From JACQFK01 sp964619955 (GTDB taxonomy: Bacteria > Planctomycetota > MHYJ01 > JACPRB01): 64,000 nt of DNA. Location: positions 10,943 through 74,942 of the forward strand of contig CAZUJF010000025.1 of the NCBI GenBank assembly GCA_964619955.1, given 5' to 3'. Numbering within the stretch: the stretch's first letter is position 1; each line of letters opens with the position of its first letter. Shown one piece after another: positions 58,913-64,000 of the stretch. The notes beneath the pieces are model-generated. The model had not been told where the DNA came from and searched no databases. It was given only the letters and a program-made list of their open reading frames with translations. The position numbers and the translations under genes are program-made.

Positions 58913-60221
58913 TGCAGTAGAGGCTGGACGAGGTCCGGATGAAGAGCTCGCTTCCGGACACCGCGATCGACGACAGCGTGTAGTCGTCGTCGAGCGGATT
59001 CTCGGAGAGCACCTTGAACTCCGGCCCCGCCGCGACCACCGTCGTGCGGCCCGTCTCGTTCGTCAGGTAGAGCCGGCCGTCCGCCAGCAGCGGCGACGCG
59101 CTGTAGGTGCCGCGCGGCAGGCGCTGCTTCTCATAGACGACTTTGCCCGTCTTGGGTTCGAAACAGGTGAGCGTGCCGCCGTCGTTGAGCACGTAGAGCA
59201 GCTTCCCGTCGGAGACCGGCGTCGGCACGTCGCAGGTGTTCGGGCTCGTCCAGGCCACGTTCGTCGCCGTCACGAGCCCCTTCCCGCCGCCCTTGCAGGC
59301 GACGAAGGGCCCCTTCTTGACGCAGGCGAAGATCATGTCGTCCACGACCGCCGGCGAGCACACGGTGCGGTAGAACTTGTCGCCCGTGGGATTGAGGCCG
59401 CCGCAGCGCCAGAGCTCCTTCCCCGTGGCGGGGTCGTGGCCGGTGAAATAGTTGCCCCCGACCACGATGAGCTCGGTCCGTCCGCCGATCTTCATCGGCA
59501 TCGGCGTGGTGAAGGCGTCCGGGCTCTCCACTTCCGCGTCCGTGGGACGCTCGACGCGCCAGGCCACCTTGCCGGTCTTCCCCTCGAACGCCACGAGGTA
59601 GGACGGCTCGTCGGTTTCCTGCCCATGCAGGACGGGAACGATCACGTGCCCCTCGTGGAGCAGCGGCGAGGAGCCGTAGCCCCAGCCCAGGCCGAATTTC
59701 CCGTAGAGCTTCTGCAACTCCGCCTGCCAGACCTTTTTCCCCTCCATGTCCAGCGCCGTCAGCACGCCCGTGCCCGTCAGCCACCAGACATGGGTCCCGT
59801 CCGTCACCGGCGACGGGCTCGACATGTTCTGCTTGCCCATGTGGAAGTTCGCGCCCGGGATCGTCGAGCGCCAGAGCTCCTTGCCGTCCGCCTTCGAGAG
59901 GCAGAGCAGGTTCAGATCCTTGCCCTCCTTCTTGCGGGCGCCGCCCATCTTCCGGACCGTCTCGGCCTCGCCGCCCGCCCCGGCTTCCCCGGGGGAGGAC
60001 ACGAAGATCCGCCCGCCCCAGATCACGGGCGAGGCGCCGCTCCAGGAGGGCAGCTTCACCTTCCACTTCACGTTCTTCTGCTCGGACCATTCGACGGGCA
60101 GGCCCTTCGAATCGCTCGTGCCGTTGAGCGCGGGCCCGCGCCACTGGGGCCAGGGGTCGTCGGCGTGCGCCGCGAGCGGGAGCAGCAGGACCGCCCAAAG
60201 CCCGATCCGTGATGTGTTCAT
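58899..60221 (-). CDS. Secreted PQQ-type beta-propeller protein (tandem member 3)
   Basis: 440 residues with signal peptide 'IGLWAVLLLPLAAHA' and 'PWPQWRGPALNGTSDSKG' opening. Blades repeat 'DGKELWRST', 'KVWQAELQK', 'TGKVAWRVE' and 'TGKVVYEKQ'. It is last in a three-gene minus-strand tandem of related propellers. Start overlaps the upstream stop (ATGA). The 3' end overlaps the DUF4342 gene by 14 nt. No heme motif. Confidence 0.87.
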   Translation of the reverse strand: MNTSRIGLWAVLLLPLAAHADDPWPQWRGPALNGTSDSKGLPVEWSEQKNVKWKVKLPSWSGASPVIWGGRIFVSSPGEAGAGGEAETVRKMGGARKKEGKDLNLLCLSKADGKELWRSTIPGANFHMGKQNMSSPSPVTDGTHVWWLTGTGVLTALDMEGKKVWQAELQKLYGKFGLGWGYGSSPLLHEGHVIVPVLHGQETDEPSYLVAFEGKTGKVAWRVERPTDAEVESPDAFTTPMPMKIGGRTELIVVGGNYFTGHDPATGKELWRCGGLNPTGDKFYRTVCSPAVVDDMIFACVKKGPFVACKGGGKGLVTATNVAWTSPNTCDVPTPVSDGKLLYVLNDGGTLTCFEPKTGKVVYEKQRLPRGTYSASPLLADGRLYLTNETGRTTVVAAGPEFKVLSENPLDDDYTLSSIAVSGSELFIRTSSSLYCISGK

Positions 60222-61627
60222 CGACTCTCCTGGTTTCCGGAAATGGCGTAGAGTTTCGTCCCCCCGGCGAGGTACAGCACCCCGTCCGAGATCACCACGG
60301 TGCCGTGGCCCAGGCCCGGCAGCGTGCTGGTCGCGAGCTTCTTCACTTCCATGCCTTCCTTGAACGTCACCAGTTCGCCGTCGGAGTTGCGGACGTAGAT
60401 CTTCCCGTCCGCCACCACCGGCGAGCCCCAGATGTTCGAGAGCAGGTCGAACCGCCAGTGGCGCTTCCCCGTCTCGACGTCCATGGCGCTGAGATAGCCC
60501 CCGAGTTCGGTCGCGTACACGATGCCCTCGCGGACCGCGACCGTGGAGATGCTGCAGCCGAAGTCCTTGCCCGCGAGTTTCCACAGCTCCTTCCCCGAGC
60601 GCGCGTCGATCGCCCGGAAGCAGCCGGGCTGGTCGCCGTTCTCGGGATCCTGCCCGGTCGCGATGAAGAGCCGGTGGCCGGCGTACACGGGCGCGGAAAT
60701 GAGGTGGTTGGCCGTCTCCCGCTTCCCGTCGGGCGCGGTTTTTTCGTGCGACTTGCAGTCGAAGCTCCAGAGGAGCTTCCCCGTGGCGGGTTCGAAGACG
60801 TAGAGCACGCCGTCCCCGCCGGGAAAGGCCACCTGGGGTTTGCCGTCCACCACGCCGCAGGCGGGCGAGGCCCACTGGCCGGCGAGGATCTTCGCCCCGG
60901 GCGAGGCGTCCTTCCAGAGCAGCTTCCCCGTCGCCGCATCCGCGGCGATGAAACTCGGCGCCGAGGGATCCTTCACGAGATGCGTCTTCTCGTCGACCCC
61001 GTGCCCCGTCAGGGCGAAGACCCGCCCGTCCACGACGACCGGCGAGCAGGCGGAGGCCTGGTGCGGCGCCACGCCGAGCTCCTTCTTCAGATCCAGGATC
61101 CAGACGATGTCCGCATCCGCCGGGCCCTTCCGGGTTTCGCCCGTGAAGGGGCCGTCGTTGTCGCCGTCGGAGAACCCGGCGAGGTCGCAGCAGACGAGCT
61201 CCGCGCGGTTGCTGACGTAGTAGACGCGGTCGCCCACGACGCAGGGGGTCGAGCAGAGGCCGATGCCGGCGTAGTCCTCCTCCTTGCCGAGGCGGTCGTG
61301 CACGGCCTGCCAGAGGAACTTGCCGTCGGCCGCCGAGAAGCACTTGAGGATCCCGCGATCCCCCGTGACGGACGGATCCTGGGGCGCCTCGTTGTTCGTG
61401 CCGATGAGGACGCGGCCGCCGGCGACGACGGGATTGCCCAGCGTCTCGGTCCCCAGGACGGCGGTCCACTTCAGCTGTTTGCCGCCCGTGCCCTCCCAGC
61501 CCGCGGGCAGATTCTTCTCGGTCGAGACCATGTTCCGGTCGGGGCGTCCGCCCCACATCGGCCATTCGTCCGCCCGGACGTCCAAGGACAGCGCCAGCAG
61601 CAGAAGCAGGCTCAGCGGATGTCTCAC
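60218..61627 (-). CDS. Secreted PQQ-type beta-propeller protein (tandem member 2)
   Basis: 469 residues from GTG 61627, which overlaps the upstream stop (GTGA). Signal peptide 'HPLSLLLLLALSLDVRA' precedes 'EWPMWGGRPDRNM'. Unlike the neighbours it uses 'WGGRPD' instead of 'WRGP', and it carries a 'LVCCDLAGFSDGDNDG' segment with adjacent cysteines and an Asp-rich loop that may bind calcium. Blades include 'DGKFLWQAV', 'TGKLLWKDA', 'TGKLLWSFD' and 'TGKRHWRFD'. Of the ten propellers this one looks most like a real quinoprotein candidate, but key ligands are unproven. Confidence 0.85.
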   Translation of the reverse strand: MRHPLSLLLLLALSLDVRADEWPMWGGRPDRNMVSTEKNLPAGWEGTGGKQLKWTAVLGTETLGNPVVAGGRVLIGTNNEAPQDPSVTGDRGILKCFSAADGKFLWQAVHDRLGKEEDYAGIGLCSTPCVVGDRVYYVSNRAELVCCDLAGFSDGDNDGPFTGETRKGPADADIVWILDLKKELGVAPHQASACSPVVVDGRVFALTGHGVDEKTHLVKDPSAPSFIAADAATGKLLWKDASPGAKILAGQWASPACGVVDGKPQVAFPGGDGVLYVFEPATGKLLWSFDCKSHEKTAPDGKRETANHLISAPVYAGHRLFIATGQDPENGDQPGCFRAIDARSGKELWKLAGKDFGCSISTVAVREGIVYATELGGYLSAMDVETGKRHWRFDLLSNIWGSPVVADGKIYVRNSDGELVTFKEGMEVKKLATSTLPGLGHGTVVISDGVLYLAGGTKLYAISGNQESR

Positions 61628-62844
61628 GGTCCTCCCACGCAGACCAGATGGCCGAAGGTGCGAAGATACAGGCGTCCGCCGTCGACGCAGGGCGTGCTGT
61701 GGCTGCCCTCGCCGAGCGGGTTCTTGGAGATCAGCTTGTACTCCTCCCCGGCCGCGAGCACGACCGCCTCGCCCTGCATGCTCAGGGCGTAGAGCTTCCC
61801 GCCCGCGAGGACCGGCGAGCCGTAGAAGGAGCCGCCCACGCGGTCGTTCCAGAGGATCTTCCCCGTGGACGCCTCCGCGCAGCTGACGAAGCCCTTGTCG
61901 TGGAGCAGGTAGACGCGGTCGCCGGAGACGAGGGGCGTCGGGACGTAGGGCGCGGACTTCGTGATCTTCCAGGCGACGTGGGACGCGGTGACGTCGCCCT
62001 TGCCGCCGAGCTTGACGGCGACGACGGTGTTGGCGCCGCTGCCCTCGCCGCAGGTGCCGATGACGAGGTCGCCCGCGACCACGGGCGAGGAGACGCAGCG
62101 CTTGTCGAAAACGCGCGCCTCCCAGTTCAGGGTGCCGCTGCGGGGATCGACGCTGGAGATCCCGTAGGAGGTGCTGAGCGTCAGGAGCTCCGGCGCCTTC
62201 CCCTTCCGCTCCAGGAGGCAGGGCGAGCTGAACGAGGCCTTCTCGTTCGCGCGGCGCGGGCATTTCCAGGCGACCTTGCCGGTCTTGACGTCGATCGCCA
62301 CGATGGAGCCCTCGCCGATCTGGTCGTTCTGGACGATCAGCTTCCCCTCGTAGAGCAGCGGGGAGGCCCCGTGGCCGTGTTCCGAGTCGAAGGGCCCGAG
62401 GTTGACGCTCCACTGCTCCTTGCCCGCATGGCTGAAGGCTTTCACGAGATGTTCCTGGGGCGTGACGAAGACGGCGTAGACGCGGTCCGCGTCGACGGCG
62501 GGCGTGCTCGAGGCGAAGCTGTTGTCCTTGTGTTTCTTGTGGCCGGCCATCGGGACGACGGAGGTCCAGAGCTCCTTGCCGTCCGCCTTGTTGAGGCAGA
62601 CGAGCAGGCGCTCCTTGCCCTCGGCGCGGGCGGAGATCAGGAAGATGCGGTCGGCCCAGATCACGGGCTGTCCGTGGCCCGCGCCCGGCAGGGGGACGCG
62701 CCACTTGAAGTCCGCCTCGGTCCATTTCTCGGGGAGCTTGTCCGCCTCGCTGATGCCGGTCCCGTTGGGGCCGCGGAAGCGGGTCCAGTCCTGGGCTTCG
62801 ACCGGCAGGGCGGCGAGCGCGAGCAGCAGGATCAGGATTCGCAT
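61624..62844 (-). CDS. Secreted PQQ-type beta-propeller protein (tandem member 1)
   Basis: 406 residues with signal peptide 'RILILLLALAALPVEA' and 'DWTRFRGPNGTGIS' opening. Blades repeat 'DGKELWTSV', 'TGKVAWKCP', 'SGTLNWEAR' and 'TGKILWNDR'. First gene of the three-propeller tandem, divergent from the MerT-like gene across 83 bp. No heme or clear calcium site. The tight overlap of the three genes suggests they are made together and could form one envelope assembly. Confidence 0.87.
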   Translation of the reverse strand: MRILILLLALAALPVEAQDWTRFRGPNGTGISEADKLPEKWTEADFKWRVPLPGAGHGQPVIWADRIFLISARAEGKERLLVCLNKADGKELWTSVVPMAGHKKHKDNSFASSTPAVDADRVYAVFVTPQEHLVKAFSHAGKEQWSVNLGPFDSEHGHGASPLLYEGKLIVQNDQIGEGSIVAIDVKTGKVAWKCPRRANEKASFSSPCLLERKGKAPELLTLSTSYGISSVDPRSGTLNWEARVFDKRCVSSPVVAGDLVIGTCGEGSGANTVVAVKLGGKGDVTASHVAWKITKSAPYVPTPLVSGDRVYLLHDKGFVSCAEASTGKILWNDRVGGSFYGSPVLAGGKLYALSMQGEAVVLAAGEEYKLISKNPLGEGSHSTPCVDGGRLYLRTFGHLVCVGGP

Positions 62845-62927
62845 GATTCTCCCATCCCCATTCCGGATTCTTCTCGAGGCGGCGTATAAGATACGATCAT
62901 TCCGGCCTTCCGGGGAAGAGAAGCTGC

Positions 62928-63488
62928 ATGAAGGAGAAGTTCGCCGCGCTCGGGACCTTCGTGGTTTCGCTGCTGCTGTCGTTCTGCTGCACGATCCCGC
63001 TGGCGCTGGCCTCGCTGGGCCTGGGCAGCCTGGGTCTCGGCTCGTTCGTGAAGCCGCTGCGGCCGTACCTCATCGTCGCCGCGCTGATCTTCATCTCCCT
63101 CGGGCTGGTCCGCGTCTACACCCGGACCTCGGACCGGAAGAGCCGGATCCTGCTCTGGACGGCGGCCGCGGTCTTCCTGCTCTCCGTCGCCACGCCCTAT
63201 GCCATCGGGTTTTTCTCGGGCGAGGCGGCGGGCGAGCTGCCCTACGTCCCGGGGCCGGGCGAGCGCCGGGTGCTGATCCAGCTGGAGGGGCCGCTGGAGG
63301 CCTGTCCGGCGGGCTGCGAAGGCCGGGCCCAGCTCGCGCTCAAGAGCCTGCCGGGCGTCCGGCACGTCCGGGTGGACCACGCGCGGAAGGAGGCCGAGCT
63401 CTGGGCGGCCGCGGACGCCGAGCTCAGCGACGCGGAGACCGGCCGGGTGCTGCGGGCCGTGGGCCACAACGGCCGGATCAAGCGATAG
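62928..63488 (+). CDS. MerT-like membrane protein with a C-terminal metal-binding-like domain
   Basis: 186 residues. Three hydrophobic segments (about 8-33, 44-62, 73-93) include 'LLSFCCTIPLALASLGLGS', with adjacent cysteines as in the first helix of the mercuric transporter MerT. The C-terminal ~70 residues follow the heavy-metal-associated (HMA) pattern: 'LEACPAGCEGRAQLALKSLPGV', then 'HVRVDHARKEAEL', but the metal motif is Cys-Pro-Ala-Gly-Cys rather than the usual Cys-x-x-Cys. A fused MerT-MerP-like importer is the best reading, and the metal is unknown. RBS 'GGGGAAGAG' stands upstream of ATG 62928, with TATAAG/TACGAT boxes further up. Confidence 0.72.
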   Translation: MKEKFAALGTFVVSLLLSFCCTIPLALASLGLGSLGLGSFVKPLRPYLIVAALIFISLGLVRVYTRTSDRKSRILLWTAAAVFLLSVATPYAIGFFSGEAAGELPYVPGPGERRVLIQLEGPLEACPAGCEGRAQLALKSLPGVRHVRVDHARKEAELWAAADAELSDAETGRVLRAVGHNGRIKR

Positions 63489-63528
63489 TCCGTAACGAAG
63501 CTCCGCCGCCCCAGGTCATATTTCCACC

Positions 63529-63903
63529 ATGCTGACCAAGATCGAAAGCCGGGTCGTCCGGCAACCCGACAGCCGGGTGCGGCGCGCGTGGTATCAGAGC
63601 GCCAGCGCCGACGTCGTCCTCCTGCATGACGCCGAGAACGGCGCCTTCCTCTCGTTCGAGATCGAGTGGGAGGGGCAGCTCGGCCTCCGCCGCTCTTACG
63701 TCACCTGGGCCCGCGGGATCGGGCTGCGCACCGGGGCGATCGACACGGGCGAGGGCGACGCCCTGCACTACAAGCAGGCCCCGCTGGTCGTCTGGGATTT
63801 CAAGGCGCGCCCGGACCCCGTCGCGGAGGCGCGCCGCCTCATCGAGCGCTCCAGCATCGAGGAAGGGCTGCGCGACTCCGTCCTCCGGCGCCTCGTGCTA
63901 TAG
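63529..63903 (+). CDS. Conserved hypothetical protein
   Basis: 124 residues, not recognised. No signal peptide or membrane helix. 'DVVLLHDAENGAFLSFEIEWEGQLG' and 'YVTWARGIGLRTGAID' suggest a compact beta-rich domain, followed by an Arg/Glu-rich helix. It follows the MerT-like gene after 40 nt and ends 22 nt before a good terminator, which supports it being a real gene and the last of its operon. Confidence 0.6.
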   Translation: MLTKIESRVVRQPDSRVRRAWYQSASADVVLLHDAENGAFLSFEIEWEGQLGLRRSYVTWARGIGLRTGAIDTGEGDALHYKQAPLVVWDFKARPDPVAEARRLIERSSIEEGLRDSVLRRLVL

Positions 63904-63925
63904 CGGGCGTTCGGAAGAAGCCGGA

Positions 63926-63958
63926 AGCCAGAGCGGACAGTCAGGTCTGGCTTTTTTT
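63926..63958 (+). terminator. Rho-independent terminator
   Basis: Arms AGCCAGA (63926-63932) and TCTGGCT (63946-63952) enclose a 13-nt loop and run into seven T (63952-63958) on the plus strand. It ends the unit holding the MerT-like and hypothetical genes. The rest of the window after it (to 64000) holds nothing recognised. Confidence 0.8.
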
Positions 63959-64000
63959 CCTCCGGTCAGGGCCGGCGGACCTCGCCCAGGTCGTGAACCC

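Noticed and set aside
20038..62844. True PQQ-dependent alcohol or glucose dehydrogenases
   Set aside because: Most of the ten propellers show repeats but no recognised calcium/PQQ ligand set and no CxxCH heme domain; I therefore call them PQQ-type propellers only.
1..64000. CRISPR arrays, rRNA genes, insertion sequences, prophage or replication origin
   Set aside because: No regularly spaced repeats, rRNA-like sequence, transposase or integrase motif, or DnaA-box cluster was seen.

Overview
The window is a GC-rich (roughly 70% by eye), densely packed bacterial chromosome segment that most resembles the Planctomycetota or a nearby PVC-type lineage. The basis is the protein mix: ten PQQ-type beta-propeller proteins, most opening with a signal peptide and a 'W..WRGP' motif, a DUF1080 lipoprotein, a DUF6797-like propeller, a DUF6288-like toroid protein and a DUF2341/LamG/sialate-esterase fusion. 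Many neighbouring genes overlap by 4 nt (ATGA or GTGA), so most of the window falls into translationally coupled operons. The exact lineage cannot be fixed from sequence reading alone.

Layout. 1-11.2 kb: secreted degradative or uncharacterised proteins (DUF6288-like, sialate O-acetylesterase-like, a double zinc-peptidase), a hydroxyproline dehydratase coupled to a proline iminopeptidase, and a DUF6797-like propeller. 11.2-17.7 kb: an RND heavy-metal efflux operon (czcCBA type) led by a small His-rich exported protein. 17.8-19.6 kb: a compositionally different patch with an AbiE-type antitoxin, a truncated toxin, a broken nucleotidyltransferase and a tRNA(CAT). 19.6-26.4 kb: PQQ-type propellers, a phage-ABA-like protein, a metallophosphoesterase, and a cysteine desulfurase coupled to an unknown membrane protein with a TusA-like start. 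26.4-44.6 kb: an 18-kb minus-strand block with an FtsX-type ABC transporter, a glycosyltransferase, a NuoE-NuoF fusion with a ferredoxin-rich partner, a NapG/NapH-like Fe-S pair and several membrane-anchored propellers. This reads as a redox module.

44.7-51.3 kb, plus strand: seven tightly linked genes (GcvH-like lipoyl carrier, COG0523 GTPase, small cysteine protein, 2x[4Fe-4S] protein, radical SAM enzyme, DUF116-polyprenyl synthase fusion, prenyltransferase/cyclase-repeat protein). This is the best candidate for an undescribed pathway, probably an isoprenoid-linked modification. 51.3-64 kb: a DUF1080 lipoprotein, an unknown protein behind a repeat-bearing leader, a squalene-hopene-cyclase-like enzyme, an esterase-HEAT fusion, a second cysteine desulfurase, a DUF4342 protein, three tandem PQQ-type propellers, a MerT-like protein fused to a metal-binding-like domain, and an unknown small protein followed by a terminator.

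No gene-free stretch exceeds 300 bases. No CRISPR array, insertion sequence, rRNA or replication origin was seen.
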